Shown: piece after piece, positions 11,325 through 43,900 of the stretch
Numbering within the stretch: position 1 is the stretch's first letter
How the letters are laid out: every line of letters begins with the position of its first letter
Source: Sebastes aleutianus
Taxonomy: Eukaryota > Chordata > Actinopteri > Perciformes > Sebastidae
Reading direction: 5' to 3'
DNA: 64,000 nt
NCBI GenBank assembly: GCA_916700875.1
Contig: CAKAKS010000067.1
Location: 478,501 to 542,500 of the forward strand
Translations under genes and position numbers: made by a program
The notes under the pieces: model-generated
Seen by the model: only the letters and a program-made list of their open reading frames with translations
The model's database searches: none
What the model was told of the DNA's origin: nothing

Positions 11325-11445
11325 TCTGATTGGTCTGTGCTCTGTGAGTCTGGAACATGATTGGCTGACAAGGAGGCGGGCTGATTGAACGTGGCTCCAC
11401 AGCAGCCCGGCACGTTTACTGCGTCACCTGCGTGACGTCGGGTGG
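11325..11445 (+). promoter_or_regulatory. cnpy1: Candidate promoter of cnpy1
   Basis: The block holds two CCAAT boxes on the minus strand (ATTGG at 11329-11333 and 11360-11364), a GC box (GGAGGCGGG, 11372-11380) and a full CRE/UPR-like TGACGTC at 11433-11439, with local CpG enrichment. This combination is typical of TATA-less vertebrate promoters, and a CRE/ATF site would suit an ER-resident product. It lies 3.2 kb upstream of the cnpy1 start codon. No transcript evidence is available, so the start site is inferred. Confidence 0.45.
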
Positions 11446-11936
11446 AAGTAGGTGGAGTGAGAGAGGAAGTGAAGGGACTGTGCCTTCAAGATTAAAGCAC
11501 ACAGCGTCTTGTATGTAGGCCTATATGACAAGATAGTGGAGGATGCACAGTTTTTACTTACTGTGACGTACCTCTGAGCCGACATATTAAGTGCCTTCTC
11601 AATCCCCATGTATTACTCACATTTTGCAAATTGTTATTCAATAAAGATTTTACTTTGAAAGTTACGACCGGAAAGTTCAAACTTGTAATGTAGTATGAAT
11701 GAAAGCAGTCAGTAACCTGTGCTGAGATACCAAACATGTCCAGCTCAGTAGAGAGAAGTAGGCCTAGTTCATGACAGCTCATCACAACACCGCTGTCACC
11801 GGAGTCCGCTGCTCGCTGCCCGCTGCCTGGAGCTTCTCTCCCCGCTGCCTGGAGCTTCTCTCCCCGCTGCCTGGAGCTTCTCTCCCCGCTGCCTGGAGCT
11901 TCTCTCCCCGCTGCCTGGAGCTTCTCTCCCCGCCAG
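11446..11936 (+). other. cnpy1: Candidate noncoding first exon of cnpy1
   Basis: A strong splice donor, CCAG followed by GTAAGA, sits at 11936/11937 just after a GC-rich block. The start codon exon has its own acceptor (CCTGTCCTGTTAG ending at 14683) only nine bases before ATG, so a separate upstream 5' UTR exon is required. This is the nearest good candidate. The true 5' end is unknown; only the donor is well supported. Confidence 0.35.
11816..11934. repeat. 22-bp GC-rich minisatellite
   Basis: About five tandem copies of CTGGAGCTTCTCTCCCCGCT plus GC lie immediately before the candidate donor. Copies are nearly identical, and the last is cut off at the GCCAGGTAAG donor. Confidence 0.9.
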
Positions 11937-12629
11937 GTAAGATCAGCTGTCCCGCAGCCCCAGTATGTACAACACGGACCACGGCACCAAACCCCGCTGC
12001 GAAATCTAGGAATTCAATGTGCTCTTGCGTACTGGCCGACAATCGTTGCGGTAAAAACGTAATGAAATGTGCTTTACGATTTGACTTAAGTCAGCTTTCA
12101 GTTCGGCATGCACCCAATACACCAAGCAGCACGGGTTAGAATAGAGTTTAATCTATTTCATTCCTTTTCTCACTTGATCTGAATGTGAGCGTCAACACTT
12201 CATTTCCTGCATTCTGGTGCATGTGTATGCACTATTTTATGGTGTAAATGTCTTTATTTATGTAAAGGAAAACAAGAACGTCAGTATGAAACATAATGGG
12301 ATGTAATGCAGTAAAGATCTCAGGCATTCTGTGTTGCTTTCAACTATGTATTCTCCTGTAGATCAACTTCTCTTATTTAATTCATTCAACACATGTCAAC
12401 ATGATTTACTCTTCCCTCCTCTTTTGTGTCTTTTGTTTGGAGAGCTAACCTCTTTAAATGGGCATGTACCACCTACAGCATGCACCTCAATGATGCATTC
12501 ATTAATCTGAATTCATTTATAAAGCCCTGGACATTAATAGCTCATATGTGTTTCAAGATTTCTGCTCATGTTCATAACTTTCTGCACATTCAAAACATAT
12601 TGCTCATATCTGTGTTCTATGAGATGTCC

Positions 12630-12725
12630 AGAATAAAGTCATAATATTTTGAGAAAAAAAGTTGTAATATTACAAGAATAAAGTCGTGATTTGATGAGGA
12701 TAAAGTCAAAATATTTCAAGAAAAA
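12630..12725. repeat. Degenerate ATAAAGTC repeat
   Basis: Four to five diverged units of the motif seen at 2940-3190 (ATAAAGTCATAATATTTTGA and variants) lie in tandem. Confidence 0.7.
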
Positions 12726-13415
12726 ATCTATCTGGCCTATAGTCTGCTGTACATGACCTTTACTCAGGCCGTCTGACAGATAACTGGAGGCTCCAGTAGC
12801 CTCGGGACTGTCAGGGGGACAGATGGAACTGTTCTTCATATTGCACATCCAGAAACCTTCGCCTGACTTGTTTTAGTTTTTTACCTCGGTAGTTGGTACT
12901 ATAGTCTTATTAGACTCAAACAGTGTCATTGCAGCCTGTGTGTTGGGCTGAGCAGGTCATAAATACAGTGTGTCAGCCTGCTGCTGGAGCCTAACTAAAG
13001 GCCCATGTTACTGCTGTTATTAGCCTACCACAGGTTTATGTTTGGCAGACATTCAAATATATATGAAATTTCAGGGATTTTTTAAATACATATATTGTCC
13101 AGAGCGATTTACAGTAGGGGCATTCAACCTGCATTGGAACAAGAGGTGGATGAGCCACTTCAATTATCTGATTTTCCCACCGAACCTAAAACATACCAAA
13201 CTGTGACCCCAAAACTCTGGCAGCTACATATTGAATGATTTTATTCATGGTTCAATCATCATGATTGTGTCCTCCTTTTACTCCAGCCAACCACTGCCTA
13301 CGCCTGGGATGTCACCATACCAGAAATTTAGTAGATAAAAAACAAAAGTAAAACAACAAATCTCATGTATTTCAACATGGACTCCATCTGCGTTTTGGTC
13401 ATCACCATCTTAGTT

Positions 13416-14233
13416 TTTGGCTGTTGCCATCATGGATGTAGTAAGAGAACTGGACACAGCGTTGGAGGCTGGGCCCCGTTCATTCCTATGAAAGTGTCTC
13501 AGTGGCGCATGAAGCCTAAATAGCTCGACTTCTGACTGGAAAAGTACTCAGATCTTCCCGCAATCTTCCTCATCCATTGGGCCCGTGGAGCAGGCGCAGT
13601 AGCGTCCGCTCGGTCACATGGCTCGGTCACGGGGTCACAACCATCATGCTGTCATCACGGCTTGCTAACTCCGCCTTCCAGCCCTCGCTCCAGTCTCGGT
13701 CTGGGTGTCATTTACATGAACGGAGGAATGGAAATACTGTAACTCTGGATTCAGCTGTTGGTGTGTTTTATAACTTTTAGGACCTGATGATTTAAATAAG
13801 GACTATTTGAGTGTTCACACTGGGGAGTTGATTTACAGACGTCTCTTTCCCAATGTAAGTCTATGGGGAAAAGTCTTTTAGGGCCCAATGGCATCAGCTG
13901 ACGGACACGGAAGTTGTTGTACCACCGTTTGGCCATTATGAAAGTTGGGATCGACGACCGGCGCTCTTCCTGGGGGCTTGGTTGCCATCTTGTTTTTTTG
14001 CAACCAGAAATGACACTAGAGGGTGGAGCTAAGTACAATGGAATGCTGAATAAGACATTTTTAGGCGACCAAAAAGGTTCTAATTAACTTTGATGGAGTG
14101 AAAACACACTGTGAAAGAGTTAAAGTTGTAAGACGAAAACACGAACAACTCCCAGACAGGATAACGCCGTGGTAGCGACCTGTCAATCACAAGGTAGCCC
14201 CGCCCTAAAGCATCCCCTGCTTTATGGTCTATT

Positions 14234-14268
<35 letters not shown>

Positions 14269-14560
14269 TAACTTTATTGATCCCGAGGGAAATTCCAGAC
14301 AGACTCTAAATGGGAACATAATTTACTAATTGAACATCATGCTGTATTGAAGAAGACTTGAAACTAGAGATTGAGACCATAAACTCATGTTTACAATGTT
14401 TACTGAGGTGATAAATCAAGAGAGAAGTAGGCTCATTTTCTCATAGACTTCTATACAATCAGCGGAGTCGCCCCCTGCTGGCTGGTAGAAAGAATGAAAG
14501 TGTAAGGCTCTTCAGCATTGGTAAGTGGTAAATGGACTTTCCTTTCTAGTCTTCTGACCA
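13416..14560. repeat. Dispersed repeat, long copy
   Basis: The segment begins near CCATCATGGATGTA, contains GTTCATTCCTATGAAAGTGT, CGCCTTCCAGCCCTCGCTCC and CGTTTGGCCATTATGAAA, and shares this order of landmarks with a shorter copy at 54948-55250. A GATA-tailed retroposon end at 14233-14300 interrupts it. No coding region or terminal repeats are evident; the family is not identified. Confidence 0.65.
14233..14300 (-). mobile_element. Retroposon 3' tail with (GATA)n
   Basis: A GATA tetranucleotide tract of about 36 bp is followed by TAACTTTATTGATCCC and GAGGGAAATTC. On the minus strand this is the common fish retroposon ending GGGATCAATAAAGTTA plus tandem TATC, so only a 5'-truncated end is present. 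Confidence 0.6.
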
Positions 14561-14692
14561 CTCAAAGACTTTCTCATTGAAACACTTTGACACTAAAAGA
14601 CATCATAATGTGATCTATTAGACTGTCACAATGTACTATTGTCTAATCAGACCGTCGGTATAACTGTCTGCCTGTCCTGTTAGGTTATCAAT

Positions 14693-35603
<20,911 letters not shown>

Positions 35604-35740
35604 TGTTGTTTTACACTTTCAGTGGACGAAGGTGGGACCAGCTTTGTTTCAGAGATCACAAACAGAGGCCTTTAACAAAATCACTTACTGACAAACAATT
35701 GACACTTTTTAAATAAATAAAAGACCAAATCTTGAGAAAC
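35604..35740 (+). other. cnpy1: cnpy1 3' UTR with poly(A) signal
   Basis: Two overlapping AATAAA hexamers lie at 35712-35717 and 35716-35721, about 110 bases after the stop, which would give a very short 3' UTR. Cleavage is expected near 35735-35745. A longer alternative cannot be excluded. Confidence 0.65.
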
Positions 35741-36770
35741 CCTATTGTGCACATTATTTTTTGTCTGTGGTTTGAAATGCTCCTGGAGTCCGTCCAGAGG
35801 TCTGTGTTGTGAGCGGCTGCTTCTCTTGGTCTGTCTAACCACAATCACACCTCCAAGCTGGGCTCACTAATGAAGCCATGGCTGTGTTTCTACTGTGTTG
35901 ACGTGCTTTTAGTCAGTGGGAATCGATTGCTTTGAGCTGCAAGAAAAATAGAAATTTGAGATAGCATTCGACATAGTGCTGCAACAATTAGCCCACTAAT
36001 CCATTTCTCAAGCTAAAGTGTGAAACATCTTCTGGTTCCAGCTTCTCTAAATGTTTGACAGAACAAGACATTAGTGATGGGCATGTCTCTCTATTTTATG
36101 ATGTGAAATCTATTGATGATCATTATTTGCTGCCCTGATTCTACACCATAATTACACACGTTTGTTTAGTTCACATTCATTAGTGTTATTTCAGTTTGTA
36201 TAAATATAGTGATATTGTCCTTGCTCATGGAAGGTCAGAGCATCATTTTTGGATCCAAAGTGATAAGATGTACTGTATGTAACTCTCTAAATGGTCCAGA
36301 TGAGGAACATACGGGGACAAACATGCAGAAACCCAAAAGCTGTAGTGTGTGGAGGACAAGCTGCAGCTGGATGTGAAGGCACAGGTTTCAAATAGTCAAG
36401 TGTCTTCTCATACAAACTAGCCGGTATACAGGCCGAAGCAAGCGTTGAAGACTCCGTCGTCTGATTGGGCCAGATATAGCAGCAGCTGGTCGGTGATTGG
36501 CCAGAACACTCTGCATTGATATGCTAAAGGATGCACGTCCACAGGGAAAGCATGTTTAGTAGCAGAGACGGGATCATACTGAAGCTCCTCTCAATATATT
36601 CAGATATCACTCCAGAGTTTAACAGCTTGATGTAGCACTGAAAACATGAGGTCAAGGCTGATGGAAACATGTTCATGTACAATCATGAGGTACAACCTCC
36701 ATCACCACTGAGCAGCCAAACTTACTCTACGGCTGCTGTGACTGAGAAATCGAGAAGACCCCAATATAGA
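35741..36770. other. No gene recognised
   Basis: This 1-kb stretch between cnpy1 and the Tc1 element has no notable frame or repeat. Confidence 0.55.
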
Positions 36771-36788
36771 ATTATATATTTATATATA

Positions 36789-36990
36789 CAGCGGGTAAAA
36801 TAAGTATTGAACACGTCACCATTTTTCTCAGTAAATATATTTCCAAAGGTGCTATTGACATGAAATTTTCACCAGATGTTGGTAACAACCCAAGTAATCT
36901 ATACACACAAAGAAACCAAAACAAATAAGTTCAGAAATTAAGTTATGTGTAATAATGTGAACTGACACAGGGAAAAAGTATTGAACACAT
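36789..36990 (+). repeat. Tc1 left terminal inverted repeat
   Basis: Outer direct repeat TAAGTATTGAACAC near 36799-36812 and inner AAAGTATTGAACAC near 36975-36988; the whole is nearly complementary to the right terminus. Confidence 0.92.
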
Positions 36991-37167
36991 GAAGAAAGGG
37001 AGGTGCAAAAAGGCATGGAAAGCCAAGACAACAGCTGAAATCTATCAGTAATTAGAAAGCAATCCGGCCCCTTGTCAGTGCAAATTAATATCAGCTGGTT
37101 CAGTCCCAACTGATGGCCTATAAAAAGGTGTCTCATTTCCAAGGTGTCACACAAGAAACATCTCATG

Positions 37168-38190
37168 ATGGGTAAAAGCAAAGAGCTCTCTCAAGGCCTT
37201 CGCAACCTTATTGTTGCAAAACATACTGATGGCATTGGTTACAGACGCATTTCTAAACTTCTGAATGTTCCAGTAAGCACTGTTGGGGCCATAATCCGGA
37301 AGTGGAAAGAACATCATTTCACCATAAACTGGCCATGACCAGGTGCTCCTCGCAAGATTTCTGACAGAGGAGTGAAAAGAATTATCAGAAGAGTTGTCCA
37401 AGAGCCAAGGACCACTTGTGGAGAGCTTCAGAAAGACCTGGAATTAGCAGGTACAATTGTTTCAAAGAAATCAATAAGTAATGCACTCAACCGCCATGGC
37501 CTGTATGCACGCTCACCACGCAAGACTCCATTGCTGAAGAAAAAGCATGTTGAAGCTCGTTTAAAGTTTGCTGCACAACATTTGGACAAGCCTGTGAAAC
37601 ACTGGGAGAATATAGTCTGGTCAGATGAGAGCAAAATTGAACTCTTTGGATGCCATAATACACACCATGTTTGGAGGACAAATGGCACTGCACATCACCC
37701 TAAAAACACCATACCAACAGTGAAGTTTGGAGGTGGGAACATCATGATGTGGGGCTGCTTTTCAGCATACGGTACTGGCAAACTTCACAGAATTGAAGGA
37801 AGGATGAATGTAAAAATGTACCGAGACATTCTTGATAAAGATCTGCTGCCATCTACCAGGATGATGAAGATGAAATGAGGGTGGACATTTCAGCAAGACA
37901 ATGATCCCAAACACACAGCCAAGGAAACTCTCAATTGGTTTCAGAGAAAGAAAATAAAGCTGCTAGAATGGCCCAGCCAATCACCTGACTTGAATCCAAT
38001 TGAAAATCTATGGAAAGAACTGAAGATCAGAGTTCATAGAAGAGGCCCACGGAACTTTCAAGATTTAAAGACTGTTTGTGTGGAAGAATGGGCCAAAATC
38101 ACACCTGAGCAATGCATACGACTAGTTTCTCCATACAGGAGGCGTCTTGAAGCTGTCATTACCAACAAAGGCTTTTGTACAAAGTATTAA
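37168..38190 (+). pseudogene. Tc1-type transposase with two in-frame stops
   Basis: From ATG 37168 one continuous frame of 341 codons ends at TAA 38188-38190, interrupted only by TGA at codon 57 (37336) and codon 237 (37876); there is no frameshift. The N-terminal part carries the paired-type helix-turn-helix (YRRISKLLNVPVSTVGAII), then the GAPRK linker. The catalytic triad is intact: Asp153 in WSDESK, Asp244 in FQQDNDPKHT and Glu279 in NPIENLW, with 34 residues between the last two (DD34E). The positions equal those known for Sleeping Beauty. Both stops could be C-to-T changes at CGA. Translation would stop at residue 56, so no transposase is expected. Confidence 0.93.
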
Positions 38191-38204
38191 ATAAATATCA
38201 GTAA

Positions 38205-38404
38205 GCGTGTTCAATATTTTTTCCCTGTGTCATTTCACATTATTACACATAACTTAATTTCTGAACGTATTTGTTTTGGTTTCTTTGTATGTATGGATTA
38301 CTTGGGTTGTTACCAACATCTGGTGAACATTTCATGTCAATAGCACCTTTGGAAATATATTTACTGAGAAAAATGGTGACGTGTTCAATACTTATTTTAC
38401 CCGC

Positions 38405-38406
<2 letters not shown>
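38205..38406 (-). repeat. Tc1 right terminal inverted repeat
   Basis: It contains GTGTTCAATATTTTTTCCC (inner) and GTGTTCAATACTTATTTTAC (outer) and mirrors the left terminus with few differences. Confidence 0.92.

Positions 38407-38489
<83 letters not shown>
38407..38489. repeat. (TA)n microsatellite, Tc1 insertion site
   Basis: A TA tract with a few CATA and TTTA interruptions continues the TA run left of the element (36771-36788), so the Tc1 element landed in a TA microsatellite. Confidence 0.9.
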
Positions 38490-38490
<1 letters not shown>

Positions 38491-38580
38491 ACACAACACA
38501 CCTCCATGCCATGTGGGTACAACCCCATAATACAAGTACAGACACTTCTGCAAACATGCTCAACTGCTTCAGGTGCAACA

Positions 38581-40634
38581 TTTACTTTACTTTATTTGAC
38601 TTTACTTTACTTTACTTTACTTTACTTTACCTTACCATACCATACCATACCATACCATACCATACCATACCATACTTTGCTTTACTTTACTTTACTTTAC
38701 TTTACCTTACCATACTTTGCTTTACTTTACTTTACTTTGCCTTACCTTACTTTATCTTACTTTACTTTACTTTACTTTGCTTTACTTTACCTTACCTTGC
38801 TTTGCTTTGCTTTACTTTACTTTACTTTACTTTACCATACCTTGCTTTGCTTTGCTTTGCTTTACTTTACATTACTTTACTTTACTTAACCTTACTTTAC
38901 TTTACCTTACTTTACTTTACTTTACTTTACTTTACTTTACTTTACTTTACTTTACTTTACCTTACCATACCTTGCTTTGCTTTACTTTACTTTACTTTAC
39001 TTTACTTTACTTTGCTTTACTTTACCATACCTTGCTTTGCTTTACTTTACTTTACTTTACTTTACTTTACTTTACTTTACCATACCTTGCTTTGCTTTAC
39101 TTTACTTTACTTTACTTTACCATACCTTGCTTTACTTTACTTTACTTTACTTTACTTTGCTTTACTTTACTTTACTTTACTTTACTTTACTTTACCATAC
39201 CTTGCTTTGCTTTACTTTACTTTACTTTACTTTACCTTACTTTACTTTACTTTACCTTACCTTACCTTACCATACCATACCATACCATACTTTACTTTAC
39301 TTTACTTTACCTTACTTTACTTTACTTTACTTTACCTTACTTTACTTTACCTTACCTTACCATACCTTGCTTTGCTTTGCTTTACTTTACTTTACTTTAC
39401 TTTACCTTACCTTACCTTACCTTACCATACCATACCATACCATACCATACTTTACTTTACTTTACTTTACCTTACCTTACTTTACTTTACTTTACTTTAC
39501 CTTACTTTACTTTACCTTACCTTACCATACCTTGCTTTGCTTTGCTTTACTTTACTTTACTTTACTTTACTTTACCTTACTTTACTTTACCTTACCATAC
39601 CATACCTTGCTTTGCTTTGCTTTGCTTTGCTTTACTTTACTTTACTTTACTTTACTTTACTTTACCTTACTTTACTTTACTTTACTTTACCTTACTTTAC
39701 TTTACCTTACTTTACTTTATCTTACTTTACTTTACTTTACTTTACCTTACTTTACTTTACTTTACTTTACTTTACTTTATCTTACTTTACTTTACTTTAC
39801 TTTACTTTACTTTACTTTACTTTACTTTACCTTACTTTACTTGACCTTACTTTACTTTACTTTACTTTACTTTACCATACCTTGCTTTACTTTACTTTAC
39901 TTTACTTTACTTTGCTTTACTTTACTTTACTTTACTTTACTTTACTTTACCATACCTTGCTTTGCTTTACTTTACTTTACTTTACTTTACCTTACTTTAC
40001 TTTACTTTACCTTACCTTACCTTACCATACCATACCATACCATACTTTACTTTACTTTACTTTACCTTACTTTACTTTACTTTACTTTACCTTACTTTAC
40101 TTTACCTTACCTTACCATACCTTGCTTTGCTTTGCTTTACTTTACTTTACTTTACTTTACCTTACCTTACCTTACCTTACCATACCATACCATACCATAC
40201 CATACTTTACTTTACTTTACTTTACCTTACCTTACTTTACTTTACTTTACTTTACCTTACTTTACTTTACCTTACCTTACCATACCTTGCTTTGCTTTGC
40301 TTTACTTTACTTTACTTTACTTTACTTTACCTTACTTTACTTTACCTTACCATACCATACCTTGCTTTGCTTTGCTTTGCTTTGCTTTACTTTACTTTAC
40401 TTTACTTTACTTTACTTTACCTTACTTTACTTTACTTTACTTTACCTTACTTTACTTTACCTTACTTTACTTTATCTTACTTTACTTTACTTTACTTTAC
40501 CTTACTTTACTTTACTTTACTTTACTTTACTTTATCTTACTTTACTTTACTTTACTTTACTTTACTTTACTTTACTTTACTTTACCTTACTTTACTTGAC
40601 CTTACTTTACTTTACTTTACTTTACTTTACTTTA
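38581..40634. repeat. TTTAC pentanucleotide array, 2.05 kb, with 755-bp duplication
   Basis: Units of TTTAC mix with variants CTTAC, CATAC and TTTGC. All + strand frames stay open, giving an artefact of 800 codons. Landmarks repeat 755 bp apart: CATAC blocks at 39271 and 40026 and at 39426 and 40181, and the rare TTGAC at 39841 and 40596. So 39121-39875 and 39876-40630 are a tandem duplication of a 151-unit block. Confidence 0.95.
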
Positions 40635-40970
40635 TTGTCCATCTTGGTGGAAATGTGTCTTTGTCTTCTTTAGTACATACAAGATAAACACAAACAGTCA
40701 GCAAAACCAAACAGTCAATGGTCAGGAAGCAGCAGCAGGTGGGAATATGTTAGGAACTCTAGCAGACTGAATAAGAAGAAGACATTTCTAGAAGACCAAA
40801 ATGTTACAAATAACTTGATGATGAACTGAAAACAACTCCCAGGATGAGTGTTGTATATTGATATATTAATGCTGATATCAACCATTTCCATAAATGTTCA
40901 CTAAAACTACAACAATTCTACATCTAACAGAAACGCTGTATCCACCATGACCAGAAGATCTACCTGAGAT
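40635..40970. other. Unique spacer between two large arrays
   Basis: About 330 bp of ordinary unique DNA; no gene or repeat is recognised. Confidence 0.6.
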
Positions 40971-43900
40971 CACTCCATCTCCCCTTCACTCCATCCATCT
41001 CTCCCTCACTCCATCCACCTCTCCCTCACTCCATCCATCTCTCCCTCACTCCATCCATCTCTCCCTCACTCCATCCATCTCCCCTTCACTCCATCCATCT
41101 CCCCTTCACTCCATCCACCTCTCCCTCACTCCATCCACCTCTCCCTCACTCCATCCATCTCCCCCTCACTCCATCCATCTCCCCTCACTCCATCCACCTC
41201 TCCCTCACTCCATCCATCTCTCCCTCACTCCATCCATCTCCCCTCACTCCATCCATCTCTCCCTCACTCCATCCATCTCCCCCTCACTCCATCCATCTCC
41301 CCTCACTCCATCCACCTCTCCCTCACTCCATCCATCTCTCCCTCACTCCATCCATCTCCCTCACTCCATCCATCTCTCCCTCACTCCATCCATCTCCCCT
41401 CACTCCATCCATCTCTCCCTCACTCCATCCATCTCCCCTCACTCCATCCATCTCTCCCTCACTCCATCCATCTCTCCCTCACTCCATACCTCACTCCATC
41501 CCTCACTCCATCCATCTCTCCATCCATCTCTCCATCCATCTCTCCCTCACTCCATCCATCTCCCCCTCACTCCATCCATCTCTCCATCCATCTCTCCATC
41601 CATCTCTCACTCACTCCATCCATCTCCCCCTCACTCCATCCATCTCCCCCTCACTCCATCCATCTCTCACTCACTCCATCCATCTCCCCCTCACTCCATC
41701 CATCTCTCCCTCACTCCATCCATCTCTCACTCACTCCATCCATCTCTCCCTCACTCCATCCATCTCTCACTCACTCCATCCATCTCTCACTCACTCCATC
41801 CATCTCTCCCTCACTCCATCCATCTCCCCCTCACTCCATCCATCTCTCACTCCATCCATCCATCTCTCACTCCATCCATCTCTCACTCACTCCATCCATC
41901 TCTCCCTCACTCCATCCATCTCTCACTCACTCATCCATCTCTCCCTCACTCATCCATCTCCCCCTCACTCCATCCATCTCCCCCTCACTCCATCCATCTC
42001 TCCCTCACTCCATCCATCTCCCCCTCACTCCATCCATCTCTCACTCACTCCATCCATCTCCCCCTCACTCCATCCATCTCTCACTCACTCATCCATCTCT
42101 CCCTCACTCCATCCATCTCCCCCTCACTCCATCCATCTCTCCCTCACTCCATCCATCTCTCCCTCACTCCATCCATCTCCCCCTCACTCCATCCATCTCT
42201 CACTCAGTCCATCCATCTCTCCCTCATTCCATCCATCTCTCCCTCACTCCATCCATCTCTCCCTCACTCCATCCATCTCTCCCTCACTCCATCCATCTCT
42301 CCATCACTCCATCCATCTCTCCCTCACTCCATCCACCTCTCCCTCACTCCATCCACCTCTCCCTCACTCCATCCATCTCTCCCTCACTCCATCCATCTCT
42401 CCATCACTCCATCCATCTCTCCCTCACTCCATCCATCTCTCCATCACTCCATCCATCTCTCCCTCACTCCATACCTCACTCCATTCCTCACTCCATCTAT
42501 CTCTCCATCCATCTCTCCCTCACTCCATCCATCTCCCCCTCACTCCATCCATCTCCCCCTCACTCCATCCATCTCTTCATCCATCTCTCACTCACTCCAT
42601 CCATCTCCCCCTCACTCCATCCATCTCCCCCTCACTCCATCCATCTCTCACTCACTCCATCCATCTCCCCCTCACTCCATCCATCTCCCCCTCACTCCAT
42701 CCATCTCCCCCTCACTCCATCCATCTCCCCCTCACTCCATCCATCTCTCACTCACTCATCCATCTCTCCCTCACTCCATCCATCTCCCCCTCACTCCATC
42801 CATCTCTCCATCCATCTCTCCATCCATCTCTCACTCACTCCATCCATCTCCCCCTCACTCCATCCATCTCCCCCTCACTCCATCCATCTCTCACTCACTC
42901 CATCCATCTCCCCCTCACTCCATCCATCTCTCCCTCACTCCATCCATCTCTCACTCACTCCATCCATCTCTCCCTCACTCCATCCATCTCTCACTCACTC
43001 CATCCATCTCTCACTCACTCCATCCATCTCTCCCTCACTCCATCCATCTCCCCCTCACTCCAGCCATCTCTCACTCCATCCATCTCTCCCTCAATCCATC
43101 CATCTCTCACTCCATCCATCTCTCACTCACTCCATCCATCTCTCCCTCACTCCATCCATCTCTCACTCACTCATCCATCTCTCCCTCACTCATCCATCTC
43201 CCCCTCACTCCATCCATCTCCCCCTCACTCCATCCATCTCTCCCTCACTCCATCCATCTCCCCTTCACTCCATCCATCTCCCCCTCACTCCATCCATCTC
43301 TCACTCACTCCATCCATCTCCCCCTCACTCCATCCATCTCTCACTCACTCATCCATCTCTCCCTCACTCCATCCATCTCCCCCTCATTCCATCCATCTCT
43401 CCCTCACTCCATCCATCTCTCCCTCACTCCATCCATCTCTCCCTCACTCCATCCATCTCTCCATCACTCCATCCATCTCTCCCTCACTCCATCCACCTCT
43501 CCCTCACTCCATCCACCTCTCCCTCACTCCATCCATCTCTCCATCACTCCATCCATCTCTCCCTCACTCCATCCATCTCTCCATCACTCCATCCATCTCT
43601 CCCTCACTCCATCCACCTCTCCCTCACTCCATCCACCTCTCCCTCACTCCATCCATCTCTCCCTCACTCCATCCATCTCTCCATCACTCCATCCATCTCT
43701 CCCTCACTCCATCCATCTCTCCATCACTCCATCCATCTCTCCCTCACTCCATCCATCTCTCCCTCACTCCATACCTCACTCCATCCCTCACTCCATCCAT
43801 CTCTCCATCCATCTCTCCCTCACTCCATCCATCTCCCCCTCACTCCATCCATCTCCCCCTCACTCCATCCATCTCTCCATCCATCTCTCACTCACTCCAT

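Larger units (their letters stand above)
11937..14683 (+). other. Candidate 5' UTR intron of cnpy1
   Basis: If the donor at 11936/11937 and acceptor at 14683 are used, this 2.7-kb intron contains the degenerate ATAAAGTC repeat, a dispersed repeat and a GATA-tailed retroposon end. The remaining DNA (about 11940-12620 and 12730-13410) shows no gene or recognised repeat. Confidence 0.4.
36789..38406 (+). mobile_element. Tc1/mariner element, complete, 1618 bp
   Basis: The element runs from CAGCGGGTAAAATAAG to CTTATTTTACCCGCTG, with TA target duplications at 36787-36788 and 38407-38408 inside a TA microsatellite. Terminal inverted repeats are about 202 bp (36789-36990 and 38205-38406). Each contains two direct repeats of AAGTATTGAACAC, one at the outer and one at the inner end, the IR/DR arrangement also seen in Sleeping Beauty-type elements. 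The transposase frame between them is interrupted by two stops. Confidence 0.95.

Noticed and set aside
38271..40687. Open frames up to 800 codons rich in Leu, Tyr, Phe and Thr
   Set aside because: They come from the TTTAC array, whose unit has no stop in any + frame.
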